DNA of 64,000 nucleotides from Enterococcus lacertideformus (GCA_015680865.1 JADAKE010000022.1:62001-126000); one strand, 5' to 3'. Positions 53,351 to 63,228 are shown, counted from the first letter of the stretch. Numbers and translations: made by a program. Notes: generated from the sequence alone by a model not told the origin.

Positions 53351-53898
53351 TGTTGCAAACAGCTTTACATTTTAGCCATATATTGAAGGAGATCATTCAG
53401 CCTGGTGACCAGGTGATCGATGCAACGATGGGCAATGGCTACGATACGCTTTTTATGGCTGAACTCGTAGGAAAAACTGGTCATGTTTATAGTTTTGATA
53501 TCCAAAATGAAGCGTTGATCTCGACCAAAGAAAAACTTGATGCACAAGTCTTAACTCCCCGTGTTTCACTTTTGCTTCAAGGACATGAGACCATGGAAAA
53601 AGTCATTGCGGTGGATCAGCCAATCAAAGCAGGTATTTTTAATCTAAGGTATCTACCTAAAAGCGATAAATCAATCATTACCTTACCTGAAACGACAAAA
53701 ACCGCAATGCAAGCGCTCCTAAAACGATTAGTAGTGCAAGGTCGAATGATCCTAGTCGTTTATTATGGACATGCAGGTGGAGAAACAGAGCTTGATATGG
53801 TTCAAGCATTCTGCCAAACACTTCCCCAAGAACAGTATAATGTCTTGAAATATCAATTTATCAATCAAAAAATAATCCGCCGATTTTATATTGTGTAG
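53350..53898 (+). CDS. YtqB-like SAM-dependent (rRNA) methyltransferase, C-terminal tail shifted
   Basis: ATG 53350 overlaps the stop of the radical SAM gene and follows AAAGGAG. The 182-residue product has the SAM-binding DATMGNGYDTLFMAELVG, the FDIQ acidic loop, and FNLRYLPKSDKSIIT, typical of the YtqB/MnmM-like family that acts on tRNA or rRNA. In the last codons FINQK is followed by IIRRFYIV; the family ends NNPP, and an additional A in the run 53867-53872 would give NQKNNPPILYCVERKK ending at 53912. The tail change may reduce activity or be a base-calling slip. Confidence 0.8.
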   Translation: MLQTALHFSHILKEIIQPGDQVIDATMGNGYDTLFMAELVGKTGHVYSFDIQNEALISTKEKLDAQVLTPRVSLLLQGHETMEKVIAVDQPIKAGIFNLRYLPKSDKSIITLPETTKTAMQALLKRLVVQGRMILVVYYGHAGGETELDMVQAFCQTLPQEQYNVLKYQFINQKIIRRFYIV

Positions 53899-53947
53899 AA
53901 CGCAAAAAATAGCTATTAAATAAACAATGGCGAAGAAATAATTACAG

Positions 53948-53999
53948 AAAAATACGACTTAAAAGATAGATTTGTTTGTCTTCTAAGTCGTATTTTATT
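53948..53999 (+). terminator. Terminator of the radical SAM/methyltransferase operon
   Basis: AAATACGACTTA (53950-53961) pairs with TAAGTCGTATTT (53984-53995), followed by TATT-rich sequence. Confidence 0.75.
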
Positions 54000-54123
54000 A
54001 AGTCTTCTATGAAAAATCATTCAGTCATCAACTATTAGGGCAATCTTTCACATCAATTTACATTGGATAAGATATGCTTCAACTAAGTTAAAAGTATTTT
54101 TTATTACTTAAAATAATTAGATT

Positions 54124-54443
54124 GGAGAGAACAAACTGCTGGACATCTCGAAAAACGGTAAACCACTCTTTGTGCAATCATACAATGCTTCATTAAGAAA
54201 AAGTGTGAAAGCTTTGAACATAGATAAAAAAGTATGAAAGCTTTGAACATAGATAAAAAAGTATCTTCACATATTTTAAGGCACTCACGCATCTCGCTTC
54301 TGACCAAATTGGGTATCCCTTTAAAAGCAATAATGGACAGTGTCGGACACAAAGATTCAAAAACGACACTAAAAATATATACTCATACTACTGATAATAT
54401 GCAATTTTAACTTATTGACAAACTAAGTGAAAGCAAATTATAA
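54124..54443 (+). pseudogene. Tyrosine recombinase (integrase) C-terminal relic
   Basis: The translated pieces ENKLLDISKNGKPLFVQSYN and ASLRKSVKALNIDKKV are followed by SSHILRHSRISLLTKLG, IPLKAIMDSVGHKDSKTT and LKIYTHTTDNMQF, the C-terminal catalytic part of a phage/transposon integrase (H-x-x-R, GH and the tyrosine of IYTHTT). The N-terminal half is absent. A 29-bp exact tandem duplication (54206-54263) shifts the frame, and TAA near the end (MQF*LIDKLSESKL) is a nonsense codon. It is the remains of an integrated element; no att site could be identified. Confidence 0.75.
54206..54263. repeat. Exact 29-bp tandem duplication in the integrase relic
   Basis: The 29-bp unit at 54206-54234, containing AAAGCTTTGAACATAGAT, is repeated exactly at 54235-54263. 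Removal of one copy restores the integrase frame. Confidence 0.92.
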
Positions 54444-54475
54444 TTGTCTCTTTTCAATAGTTTCAATAAATAATA

Positions 54476-54578
54476 AGAGTATGGGACAAAAGTAAAGATT
54501 CCTTTTGTTTCACACTCTCGGATAAATGGCGGGAGCAGAAGCAACTCCTTCGGAAATAAGCTTCTGTTCCAGCCTCCT
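54476..54578. repeat. Dispersed intergenic repeat, family A, short form
   Basis: It has the same modules as 40865-41031: GAGTATGGGACAAAAGTAAAG, CCTTTTGTTTCACACTCT, GGCGGGAGCAGAAGCAACTC, CTTCGGAAATAAG and TTCCAGCCTCC, but no long inner hairpin. It lies directly after the efrB stop and may also end its transcription. Confidence 0.75.
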
Positions 54579-54581
54579 ATT

Positions 54582-56351
54582 TTATTCAAATACAAATTGA
54601 TTATGGTACAGTTCGGCATAGAAGCCTTCTTCTGCTAGTAGCTGATGGTGATTTCCTTCTTCAATCACTTTACCATCACGTAAAACAACGATTCTATCAG
54701 CATTTAAAATGGTTTTTAATCGATGGGCAATAACAAAGCTTGTACGGCCTTTGATTGCTTCATCCATTGCTTTTTGGATTTTTGCTTCGGTTACTGTATC
54801 AACGTTACTTGTTGCTTCATCTAAAATCAACAGCGCTGGGTTAGTGATAATCGTTCTGGCAATACTAATTAATTGCTTTTGTCCTGTACTAAACAAGTTA
54901 TTTTCTTCAGATACTTCTGTTTCATATCCTTTTTCTAAGTTCACGATAAAATCATGAATATTCGCTTGCTTCGCTGCATTAATCACTTCTTCATCTGTGG
55001 CCTCGGGCTTTCCAAATATAATATTGTCTCGAATCGTTCCAGAGAATAAGACAGATTCTTGTAAAACAATACCTACGTGCTTGCGTAAAGCATCCAAATC
55101 GTATTCACGGATATCAACACCATCAATCGTCACAGCACCACTATTCACGTCGTAAAAACGATTCAAAAGATTCATGATTGTTGTTTTACCTGAACCAGTA
55201 GGGCCTACGAGCGCGACCATCTCTCCTTTGTTTACATCAATGGAAACATCGTCTAGTACTAGCTTTTCTGGGGTATAGCCAAAATCGACATTTTTTAAAG
55301 ACAATCCTTTTTGGATCCCATCAAATGGTTTTCCATGTGTCGGTTTCACTTCATCTTTTTCTGCAAACATTTCATTCAGTCTTCTAGCTCCAGTAATTGC
55401 TAGTTGTATCATACTATAACCAGAAGAGATTTGCATCAATGGTTGATAATATTGTTGTGAATATTGAACAAATGTTACAACTAAACCTAAGGCAACTGAT
55501 CTTTCTAGGTAACCATTCAATGCTAACCAACCACCAAAGAAAATAACGATTGCTGTATTCACTAAAGACATCCCTTGCATCATGGGGAATAATAAACCTG
55601 AATAAGCTTGTCCTTTAAAGGTTGCTTTTCGAACAGTTTCATTGTGTTCCAAAAAGCCATCAATCGTTTCTTCCTGTAGTCCGTTCGTGATGATTACCCG
55701 TTGCCCACTGATTTTTTCATCCATATATCCATTTAGTTTCCCAACTTCATCTTGTTGCAAATCGACATATTTTCTTGCCTTTTGAATAATCAATACGGCA
55801 ATCAAAATCGCTACAGGCGTTGATGCAACCGTTGCCCAAGCTAACTCGACATTTTGACGGAACATCATGATCAAAATACCAAAAAGCAAAACAATATTTA
55901 TAATCACTTGAAGTAACGCTTGGTTTAAACTATTTTGGATATTATCTAAATCACTGGTAAAGCGACTCAAAATTTCTCCATCTTGATGAGAATCAAAAAA
56001 ACGAATTGTCAACTTTTCTAATTTATTAAATAAACCAATACGCATACGGTTCGTCGATTTACCAACCACTTGAGTAAACAAGATACTATAAATAAAGTTG
56101 GCAGCACTAGCCAATACATAAAACATCAATAACTTCCAAATAATGGAAAGAAAATGACTTTTATCATCGACGCCTTGCATCAAAGCAGTCACGTAATTGG
56201 CTAGTTCTTGGAACGCCTCACCAATATACTGTGGTGCTTTTACTTGAAGATAAGTAGCAATGATCACTGTGATAAAAATAAAGAAAAAGGAGACCTTATA
56301 ACGTTTCAAATAATGATAGAAAAACTTACTAGCTTTGATTAAATCAGTCAT
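54582..56351 (-). CDS. efrB: EfrB-like multidrug ABC exporter half-transporter
   Basis: The 589-residue protein is a TM domain of six helices followed by an ABC ATPase: Walker [11 protein letters not shown]-loop, signature [13 protein letters not shown] (an unusual STGQK instead of LSGGQ), Walker [13 protein letters not shown] and the H-loop IAHRL. It pairs with the upstream EfrA-like protein as a heterodimeric multidrug exporter, as known for E. faecalis EfrAB. The degenerate signature is typical of one half in heterodimers. Starts two bases after the efrA stop. Intact. Confidence 0.88.
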   Translation of the reverse strand: MTDLIKASKFFYHYLKRYKVSFFFIFITVIIATYLQVKAPQYIGEAFQELANYVTALMQGVDDKSHFLSIIWKLLMFYVLASAANFIYSILFTQVVGKSTNRMRIGLFNKLEKLTIRFFDSHQDGEILSRFTSDLDNIQNSLNQALLQVIINIVLLFGILIMMFRQNVELAWATVASTPVAILIAVLIIQKARKYVDLQQDEVGKLNGYMDEKISGQRVIITNGLQEETIDGFLEHNETVRKATFKGQAYSGLLFPMMQGMSLVNTAIVIFFGGWLALNGYLERSVALGLVVTFVQYSQQYYQPLMQISSGYSMIQLAITGARRLNEMFAEKDEVKPTHGKPFDGIQKGLSLKNVDFGYTPEKLVLDDVSIDVNKGEMVALVGPTGSGKTTIMNLLNRFYDVNSGAVTIDGVDIREYDLDALRKHVGIVLQESVLFSGTIRDNIIFGKPEATDEEVINAAKQANIHDFIVNLEKGYETEVSEENNLFSTGQKQLISIARTIITNPALLILDEATSNVDTVTEAKIQKAMDEAIKGRTSFVIAHRLKTILNADRIVVLRDGKVIEEGNHHQLLAEEGFYAELYHNQFVFE

Positions 56352-56353
56352 GG

Positions 56354-58066
56354 CTACTCCTCCGTTCCTTTTTGTTTTTCAAAAATTTCTTGGTACACAC
56401 GATTGCTTGCTACTAATTCTTCATGGGTCCCTTCCCCTACTAATCTTCCTTCATCTAGTACAAGGATCCGATCTGCTTTAACCACAGAAGCAATTTTTTG
56501 AGCAATCACAATCGTCGTTGTCCCGTTTAATTCTTTCGCTAATGCCTCACGAACAAGTTTTTCCGATCGTGCATCTAACGCGCTGGTACTGTCATCTAAA
56601 ATCAAAATTTTAGGATCACCAATTACGCCACGAGTAATAGATAGACGTTGCTTTTGTCCACCAGAAAAATTACTACTTCGCTCTTTCACAGGTGCTTCAT
56701 AGCGATCTGCTAATTTCTCAATAAATTCTTGGGCTTGTGCAATCCCAGATGCGTGCTTCATGTCTTTTTCAGAAGCATTCTTTTTCCCTTGGCGCAAGTT
56801 TTGGGCAATAGTTCCAGAAAAAAGAATTGCCTTTTGTAATACAAAAGAAACAGTTTGGCGTAAGCTTTTTTCATTTACTTGTCTTAGATCCAACCCACCG
56901 ACTTCTACTTTTCCTTCAGTCGGATAAAATAATCGTGGGATCAATTGTGCTAATGTAGATTTACCAGCTCCTGTTGCTCCGACAATTCCCACCATTTCTC
57001 CTGGTTTTATTGAAAAACTAATGTCTTTTAGCGTATCTGCATCATCACCAGGATAACGGAAAGAAACGTGATCAAATTTTACTGATCCAGTCAATTCTTG
57101 TTCAGGTACATCTTGATAAGATAAGTCTGGCTCCGTGTCTAAGATTTCTTTGATACGTTTCAATGAAACAGCAGCTCTTGAAGTCATCATCATCATCATT
57201 CCACCGATAATGATCGCCATCATGATCTGCATCAAATAGTTCATAAAGGAAGCAATCCCACCGATCAAAGTCGGATCATCTTTTGCTAGATCACTAACAA
57301 AAAAGATCGCACCTACTACTGCTAAGTTTGCAGCGAGCATAAAGGAAGGAATCATGACAGAAAATAGTGTGCCAACAATAATATTGTGTTTCGTTAATTC
57401 TTCACTGACTTTACTAAATTCTTTCAGTTGGTTTTCTTCTTGAACGAACGATTTTACTACGCGTATCCCCATTAGATTTTCTTTAGCGATACTGTTTACT
57501 TTATCAATCAATTTTTGGATGATCATAAAATGTTTGCCCATTCTTGTAAACGATAAAGCTGTAATCAAGAACACCGCTACGATCAGCGCTACAATGATCC
57601 ACCATAATTGTGGCATCGTCAACATCGCTAAAATGAACGCACCGATAAATAGAAACGGTATTCTAAAAAGCGATTGCAGAGAAATCATGACTAAGTTTTG
57701 GATTTGTGTAATGTCATTTGTTAAACGTACGACAAGGTTACCTGCAGAAAACTGTTCAATATTTCCAAATGAGAAAGTTTGGATCTTACGAAAAGCTTCT
57801 TCACGAATATCTGCACTTACACCTTGAGCGACTTTGGCTGAAAAGATCGTATTGGTTACGCCAGCAGCCAGCCCTAATAAAGCTAAACTAATCAAGTATA
57901 CACCAATTGTTTTCATCTTATCATTGTCTTCGGTGATAATAGCTTCTAACACTTGTTGCAATAATTTTGGTTGCCATAATGTAGCTGTAACCATTACTGC
58001 CACAGACAGCAGCGAAATAAAGGTAGCTACTTTATATTTTTTTGCATGTTTTAAAATTAAGCCCAT
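56354..58066 (-). CDS. efrA: EfrA-like multidrug ABC exporter half-transporter
   Basis: The 570-residue protein has six TM helices, Walker [10 protein letters not shown], signature [11 protein letters not shown], Walker [13 protein letters not shown] (aspartate in place of the catalytic glutamate, so this is the degenerate ATP site of the pair) and IAQKI in place of the H-loop IAHR. First gene of efrAB; the TetR-type gene is divergent upstream. Intact. Confidence 0.88.
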   Translation of the reverse strand: MGLILKHAKKYKVATFISLLSVAVMVTATLWQPKLLQQVLEAIITEDNDKMKTIGVYLISLALLGLAAGVTNTIFSAKVAQGVSADIREEAFRKIQTFSFGNIEQFSAGNLVVRLTNDITQIQNLVMISLQSLFRIPFLFIGAFILAMLTMPQLWWIIVALIVAVFLITALSFTRMGKHFMIIQKLIDKVNSIAKENLMGIRVVKSFVQEENQLKEFSKVSEELTKHNIIVGTLFSVMIPSFMLAANLAVVGAIFFVSDLAKDDPTLIGGIASFMNYLMQIMMAIIIGGMMMMMTSRAAVSLKRIKEILDTEPDLSYQDVPEQELTGSVKFDHVSFRYPGDDADTLKDISFSIKPGEMVGIVGATGAGKSTLAQLIPRLFYPTEGKVEVGGLDLRQVNEKSLRQTVSFVLQKAILFSGTIAQNLRQGKKNASEKDMKHASGIAQAQEFIEKLADRYEAPVKERSSNFSGGQKQRLSITRGVIGDPKILILDDSTSALDARSEKLVREALAKELNGTTTIVIAQKIASVVKADRILVLDEGRLVGEGTHEELVASNRVYQEIFEKQKGTEE

Positions 58067-58093
58067 TGGTTATTACACCCCTTTTTATTAAAA

Positions 58094-58127
58094 TTGACAG
58101 GTTTAATTTAACACTGTAAAATTAGAC
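58094..58127. promoter_or_regulatory. TetR-gene promoter overlapped by a palindromic operator
   Basis: TTGACA (58094-58099), a 17-bp spacer and TAAAAT (58117-58122) form a good sigma-A promoter reading toward the TetR gene. An inverted repeat with 12-bp arms (GTTTAATTTAAC at 58101-58112, GTAAAATTAGAC at 58116-58127, 10 of 12 matching) lies over the spacer and -10. This is the expected arrangement for autoregulation and co-control of efrAB. Confidence 0.65.
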
Positions 58128-58183
58128 CGACTAACAATTTACCATGTTTAAAAAAATATTGCAATACAAGAGGTTGATAAATT

Positions 58184-58837
58184 TTGGAACAAAAGCTTTC
58201 CCAAGAGATGATTATCCAAACTGCCTTTGCTGTTTTGGCAGAAACACAAGAACTATCAAAACTTTCCATGCGGACTCTCGCACAAAAAACAAATGTGAAG
58301 GCTCCTGCTCTTTATTGGTATTTTAAGAATAAACAAGACTTACTCCAAAAAATGGCTGAAGTAATGGAAAATGAATTAGTGATTCCTGATCAACATTTGC
58401 CTTGGCAAGAACGTATTGTGCAATTTATGGAAAACTACTATGATCTTTATACGCGATTCTCTTGTGGTGCAGAACTTGAAATCAATACGATCCCAGCATA
58501 TTCCTGTCGTCTTGAACACTTAGAAATCATGATTCAAACTCTTGTCCAAGCATGTTTTTCCATCGAACACAGTCGCCAAGCTGTTACTGCCCTTCATAAT
58601 CTTTTGATCGGTCAATTGATGGATCAGCAACATGAACAAAATCTTCGTCAAAAAATCATTTCAGGAAATCATTTGCTAAAAGATGCCATTTTTTCGATGA
58701 AAAACTATATCGAAGAAAACGAGCTCACTGGATTAAAAGTAAGTATCTCTGCTCAAGGACAAGAAGAGGAGAAACAGGTCTTTCTAAATAGCGTAACGAC
58801 TTATCTTCAAGGATTAAATTTACAAAAAGAAACATAA
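58184..58837 (+). CDS. TetR/AcrR-family regulator divergent from efrAB
   Basis: The 217-residue protein starts at TTG 58184 (GAGGTTGATAAATT upstream) and has an N-terminal HTH, EMIIQTAFAVLAE...LSMRTLAQKTNVKAPALYWYFKNKQDLL, typical of TetR with a TetR_C-like ligand domain. It probably represses efrAB and itself in response to a drug-like ligand; this is inferred from the divergent arrangement and the palindrome between the genes. Intact. Confidence 0.88.
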   Translation: MEQKLSQEMIIQTAFAVLAETQELSKLSMRTLAQKTNVKAPALYWYFKNKQDLLQKMAEVMENELVIPDQHLPWQERIVQFMENYYDLYTRFSCGAELEINTIPAYSCRLEHLEIMIQTLVQACFSIEHSRQAVTALHNLLIGQLMDQQHEQNLRQKIISGNHLLKDAIFSMKNYIEENELTGLKVSISAQGQEEEKQVFLNSVTTYLQGLNLQKET

Positions 58838-58842
58838 AGAGC

Positions 58843-58898
58843 AACAAGCCATGAGATCACAACACTTTATGTGTGAATACTCATGGCTTGTTTATTTT
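58843..58898 (+). terminator. Terminator of the TetR gene
   Basis: AACAAGCCATGAG (58843-58855) pairs with CTCATGGCTTGTT (58880-58892), followed by TATTTT. Confidence 0.8.
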
Positions 58899-59361
58899 AA
58901 ATAAAAGAAGGCACCGATAGAAGAAGCTCTGTTGATAATTAAGAAGAAAACACTTGATATTCATCACATTCATGCCGATGCTGTTTTCTTCATTTGTCAT
59001 ATCTAGCTCAAACTAATTTTTCCTCAAAGGTCTCTGGTATTACTCTAGGAATCGTAAAAGCCCTTTTTTTATTCATATGTGATGAGATAACAACAAAATT
59101 TGTAAAACAAGTTACTACCAATATAACACTTAACAATCGTTAGATTTTTCCCAATTATGAAAGAAACATTTCCATTGATTTATGGTGTGTATCACTTAGC
59201 TATGTTTTTGTTTTTTTCAAAAAAGTCACCTCATAAAAATAATTAAATACTTCAGATATCAAGCTAACATCATACAGTACGCAGTTAAAAAAATTTCTTT
59301 TTTTGCTATGTAACCTAACAATAATATTTTGATAAAAAAACGACTGATAGCCAGCCGTCTT
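58899..59361. other. Intergenic region, no gene seen
   Basis: About 460 bp without a supported gene on either strand. A possible hairpin formed by AAGAAAACA/TGTTTTCTT (near 58943-58993) has no T-run. The short frame at 59259-59459 overlaps the esterase gene and is rejected. Confidence 0.45.
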
Positions 59362-59993
59362 TTATTTTTCTTCAAATAACCATTCAAGTGCTCGTTGAAT
59401 CCATTGATCCCAAAAAATCCAGTTATGTTCGCCAGACCCATGTTCAAATGTAACATCAATGCCTTTTTCCTTCAAAGTATCCACCATTTCCTGATTGGCT
59501 TGATAAAGAAAATCAGATTCTCCACAAGCAAGATAGATGCGTGGAGGTACTTTCCCACTGTTAACTAATTTTTCTAATAAATACTGCGGGTCATTGATTG
59601 AGCCTTTGATTTGCTCCAAAGGTCCAAATACACCTTCCCAGAATTTGGCTTTACGGATCATCAATAAGTCATCCAGCCGATTTCCTATTGAAACGGCCCC
59701 GGATAAAGAAACAACTGCAGCAAAATTTTCTGGTTTTGCTAAACCAAGTTTTATTGCACCATAACCTCCCATTGATATACCAGCTGCATAAGTCTTTTCT
59801 CTTTTAGTGGTTAATTGAGGGAACAGCTCATGACAAATCGTAGGTAGTTCTTCTGAAATAAATGTCCAGTACTTCATATCATAAGTAGTATCTGTGTACC
59901 AACGATCTTGTTCGTTGTTTGTGGAAGGATCACGTTGAGATTCACTTCCATTTCTAATACATTAGAATAAATATTTGCTTGAATAAACGCCAT
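59362..59993 (-). pseudogene. estA: Tributyrin-type esterase (EstA family) with internal deletion
   Basis: ATG 59993 follows AAAGGAAG and starts MAFIQANIYSNVLEMEVNLNVILP, then the frame changes abruptly to DRWYTDTTYDMKYWTFISEELPTICHELFP. The family segment between them, which contains the oxyanion hole HG and about 50 residues, is missing. The catalytic serine is in AAGISMGGYGA, the aspartate and histidine in CGESDFLY and GEHNWIFWDQW. Although the triad remains, the deletion with frame change removes a core strand and the N-terminus. Only the ATG 59877 product could be made. Confidence 0.75.
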
Positions 59994-60325
59994 GTTGAAA
60001 CTTCCTTTCTAAAGTTGTGAAAGCTGTGATAATAGCAAGTAGTTCTTTGTGAACAAGTAAGAATCGTTTATAATACTTTTCCACTGAGAAAAAAGAATAC
60101 TTACTATTGAGACACGTACTCATGAACACCATTTGCAAAGATAAATTAAATAGCACTTTCTCCTGCACATCTATTCTTGACATGCACCGAGCAATCATAG
60201 GAATAGTAAAAAGAAAATAACTTTTCCTATTTTTACTTCTTGTATAGTTTTTGAAGTTTGGCTATTTAATTATTGTTTCTATTTGCAATAATAGGGTGAC
60301 GAACAAAACAATTGTTCACTTAGTT
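59994..60325. other. Intergenic region, no gene seen
   Basis: About 330 bp between the esterase relic and the MFS gene, both on the minus strand. AT-rich with no supported gene; the short frame 59962-60198 has no ribosome binding site. Confidence 0.45.
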
Positions 60326-61804
60326 CTACTGATTCCTTTTTATTTTATCACTTTTTTCTCGAACGACAAACGTCAACACCAGCGCAACTACTACCAATAG
60401 CAGACCAACTAAATAAACTTGATGCAATCCATCATATAAAATTTTTCTTAAAGGGACCAGTAAATTGTTCGCAATATTTTTTGCTGTTTGAGGATTGACT
60501 AATTTATTCATGATATCTGTGTCATTCGACAAGTTTGCTACAGCTAATTCGCGTTGTGTCACTCCGTTAATCAATAAGCCAAATACCGAAACCATAACCG
60601 TTTGCCCAATTGTTCGAACCAATGTATTAAAGGAAGTCGCTACCCCAAGTTGTTCGCGCGGCACACTATTTTGTGCACTGATAGTGGAAGTGGTCATCGT
60701 AATCCCTAAGCCTATACCGATAACTGTTGAAATAGCGAAAAACCACAAAAAATCACTTTCAAAAGGCATAAGCCATAGCCATGCTCCACCTATTGACGCA
60801 ATCAATAAGCCTATTCTTAATACCCAAATCGTTGCAATTTGCATCATCCATTTGCTTGCTAAGAAAGAACCTACCATCCAAACAAGTGAGAGTGGAGCTA
60901 ATACTAATCCTCCAACGGCTGCATTCAAGCCTAGTACGCCTTGCATCCACATTGGGATATAAACATCGATTCCCATTAAAAAACCACTAGCTAACGCTGC
61001 TGCTAAATTGACAACCACAAACAATGGATTGGCGAACAAATGCAACATAATAACCGGATCTTTTGCTCTTTTTTCTGCTACAATGAACAAAAATAGTAGC
61101 AAGACACTTCCAACTAATAGACCCGCCACTACTGGCGTAAATCCTTGATCTCCTAGTAATTGAAAACCTAAAAGTAATGCCACTAGCATCGCCATCAAGC
61201 TACAACTACCAAATAGATCTATTGGTTTTGACTCATGTTGTTCTTTTGACTCATTTAAATAAAACCAGATCAAAGTCATCAACAAAATCCCGATAGGCAC
61301 ATTGATAAAGAAAATCCAGTGCCAGCTGAATGTTTCAACAATAAATCCTCCAGCTAATGGACCAAAGACACTCGCAATCCCCCAAGCTGAACTATTAAGC
61401 CCCAATACCTTTGCTCTTTTTTCAATTGTGTAAAGATCACCAATAATTGTTAATGCGACTGGCATCATGGCTCCGGCCCCCATTCCTTGAAATGCGCGAG
61501 AAATAATTAAGCCAAGCATGGTTTGAGAAAGTCCACAAAATAATGAGCCGATAATAAATAATAGCGTACCAAAAACAAAAATAGGCTTTCTTCCCACTCT
61601 ATCTGCTAATTTTCCATAAATAGGTGTCAACATCGCATTTGTTAATAGATAAATTGAAAACACCCAGTTCATAATTTCCATTCCATGAAGAGATCCTACG
61701 ATCGTTGGCATTGCAGTAGTGACGATCGTTCCTTCAATAGCTGTCATTAAGGTCGCAATAAATACACTGATTGTCACTAATTTTACATTTGTTTCTCTTT
61801 TCAC
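60326..61804 (-). CDS. MFS drug exporter (DHA2/EmrB-QacA family, 14 TM)
   Basis: The start GTG 61804 follows GGAGG at 7 bases; the longer frame to 61930 has no site. The 492-residue product has about 14 TM helices and the DHA2 motifs LMTAIEGTIVTTAMPTI in TM1, GKLADRVGRKPIF in loop 2-3, SRAFQGMGAGAMMP in TM4, and motif C GIASVFGPLAGGFI in TM5. The conserved acidic residue of TM1 is E. It exports hydrophobic cations or antibiotics by proton exchange. Intact and monocistronic, 36 bases after the metK terminator. Confidence 0.87.
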   Translation of the reverse strand: MKRETNVKLVTISVFIATLMTAIEGTIVTTAMPTIVGSLHGMEIMNWVFSIYLLTNAMLTPIYGKLADRVGRKPIFVFGTLLFIIGSLFCGLSQTMLGLIISRAFQGMGAGAMMPVALTIIGDLYTIEKRAKVLGLNSSAWGIASVFGPLAGGFIVETFSWHWIFFINVPIGILLMTLIWFYLNESKEQHESKPIDLFGSCSLMAMLVALLLGFQLLGDQGFTPVVAGLLVGSVLLLFLFIVAEKRAKDPVIMLHLFANPLFVVVNLAAALASGFLMGIDVYIPMWMQGVLGLNAAVGGLVLAPLSLVWMVGSFLASKWMMQIATIWVLRIGLLIASIGGAWLWLMPFESDFLWFFAISTVIGIGLGITMTTSTISAQNSVPREQLGVATSFNTLVRTIGQTVMVSVFGLLINGVTQRELAVANLSNDTDIMNKLVNPQTAKNIANNLLVPLRKILYDGLHQVYLVGLLLVVVALVLTFVVREKSDKIKRNQ

Positions 61805-61913
61805 CTTATTACCTCCTTCTCTTCTATTACTACTAATTAAATCAAAAAAATAGCCTAAAACATTGGTCAGAAAAAACACAAAAATAACAGTTATATTCAA
61901 GTTATTTTTGTTA

Positions 61914-61954
61914 GAAAAAAACTGGAACAACTACCATTAAGGTAATCATTCCAG
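61914..61954 (-). terminator. metK terminator
   Basis: On the minus strand CTGGAATGATTACC pairs with GGTAGTTGTTCCAG (61922-61954) and a T-run follows. Confidence 0.8.
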
Positions 61955-61965
61955 CAAACAAAAAT

Positions 61966-63159
61966 CTATTTTACTAAACTTTCTTTTAGGGCATCCACTT
62001 TATCTGTTTTTTCCCATGGCAAATCAATATCCGTACGGCCAAAGTGCCCATAAGCTGCTGTTTGGCGATAAATCGGGCGACGTAAGTCTAGCATTTCAAT
62101 GATACCTGCTGGACGTAGATCAAAATTTTTTCTAACAGCTACAATCATATCCTCTTCAGGAACGGATGAAGTACCGAAAGTATTGATTGAAATAGATACT
62201 GGTTGTGCGACACCGATGGCATAAGCTAATTGTACTTCTGCTTTTTTAGCTAAACCTGCTGCCACGATATTTTTCGCAATGTAACGAGCAGCATAGCTTG
62301 CTGAACGGTCAACTTTCGTTGCATCTTTCCCAGAAAAAGCACCACCACCATGACGCGCATAGCCACCATAAGTATCAACAATGATTTTTCTTCCTGTCAA
62401 ACCAGCATCCCCTTGTGGTCCACCAATTACAAAGCGACCAGTAGGATTGATATAGTATTTTGTTTCATCATCAAGTAATTCAGCTGGTATAACTTCTTTA
62501 ACTACCTTTTCGATGACATCATGACGAAGGGTTTCATTATCCACTGCATCATCATGTTGTGTTGAAATAACAATAGTATCAACACGTTCTGGTTGTCCGT
62601 TGTCATCGTACTCAACAGTTACTTGTGATTTTGCATCTGGACGTAAATAAGTCAGTTCATTTGACTTACGCAAATCGGCTAAACGGCGTACCAGCCGATG
62701 ACTCAATGCAATCGGCAAAGGCATCAATTCTGGTGTTTCATCGACTGCAAATCCAAACATCAAGCCTTGATCTCCAGCTCCGATTTCATCTAGTACATCT
62801 TTTTTATCTTCATCACGAATCTCAAGTGCTTTGTCAACACCTTGCGCGATATCAGGCGATTGTTCATCAATAGCAACCAATACAGCTACTGTGTCACCAT
62901 CAAAGCCAAATTTTGCACGTGTATAGCCAATTTCTTTGATTGTTTGACGAACAACTTTTTGAATATCTACATAAGCTGTGGTAGAGATTTCTCCAAATAC
63001 TAATACGAGCCCAGTTGTGACAGATGTTTCACAAGCCACTCTTGCCTTTGGATCTTTTGCTAAAATCGCATCTAAAATCGCATCACTGATCTGATCAGCA
63101 ATTTTATCTGGATGTCCTTCAGAAACTGATTCTGAGGTAAATAAATGTCTTTCTCCCAT
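61966..63159 (-). CDS. metK: S-adenosylmethionine synthetase
   Basis: The 397-residue protein has all MetK hallmarks: [24 protein letters not shown] at the start, [33 protein letters not shown], and [19 protein letters not shown]. It makes SAM from methionine and ATP. ATG 63159 is preceded by GGGGGAAT, the ribosome binding site controlled by the SMK-box riboswitch. Intact. Confidence 0.97.
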   Translation of the reverse strand: MGERHLFTSESVSEGHPDKIADQISDAILDAILAKDPKARVACETSVTTGLVLVFGEISTTAYVDIQKVVRQTIKEIGYTRAKFGFDGDTVAVLVAIDEQSPDIAQGVDKALEIRDEDKKDVLDEIGAGDQGLMFGFAVDETPELMPLPIALSHRLVRRLADLRKSNELTYLRPDAKSQVTVEYDDNGQPERVDTIVISTQHDDAVDNETLRHDVIEKVVKEVIPAELLDDETKYYINPTGRFVIGGPQGDAGLTGRKIIVDTYGGYARHGGGAFSGKDATKVDRSASYAARYIAKNIVAAGLAKKAEVQLAYAIGVAQPVSISINTFGTSSVPEEDMIVAVRKNFDLRPAGIIEMLDLRRPIYRQTAAYGHFGRTDIDLPWEKTDKVDALKESLVK

Positions 63160-63164
63160 AAGTG

Positions 63165-63228
63165 ATTCCCCCTAGTTAATTTCGGTTACAAGGCATCTCC
63201 GCACATAACGGATCCTCTCGGGAACTTG
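63165..63228 (-). promoter_or_regulatory. SMK-box (SAM-III) riboswitch of metK
   Basis: On the minus strand AAGTTCCCGAGAGGATC, then GGAGATGCCTTGTAACCGAAA and GGGGGAAT in order match the enterococcal SMK box almost base for base. When SAM is bound, the ribosome binding site GGGGG pairs with the upstream anti-SD (CCTTGTAACC side), so metK translation stops. It ends 5 bases before the metK start. Confidence 0.92.

Noticed and set aside
58094..58127. Reading the palindrome between efrA and tetR as a terminator
   Set aside because: It is in a divergent intergenic region, has no T-run and overlaps a promoter.
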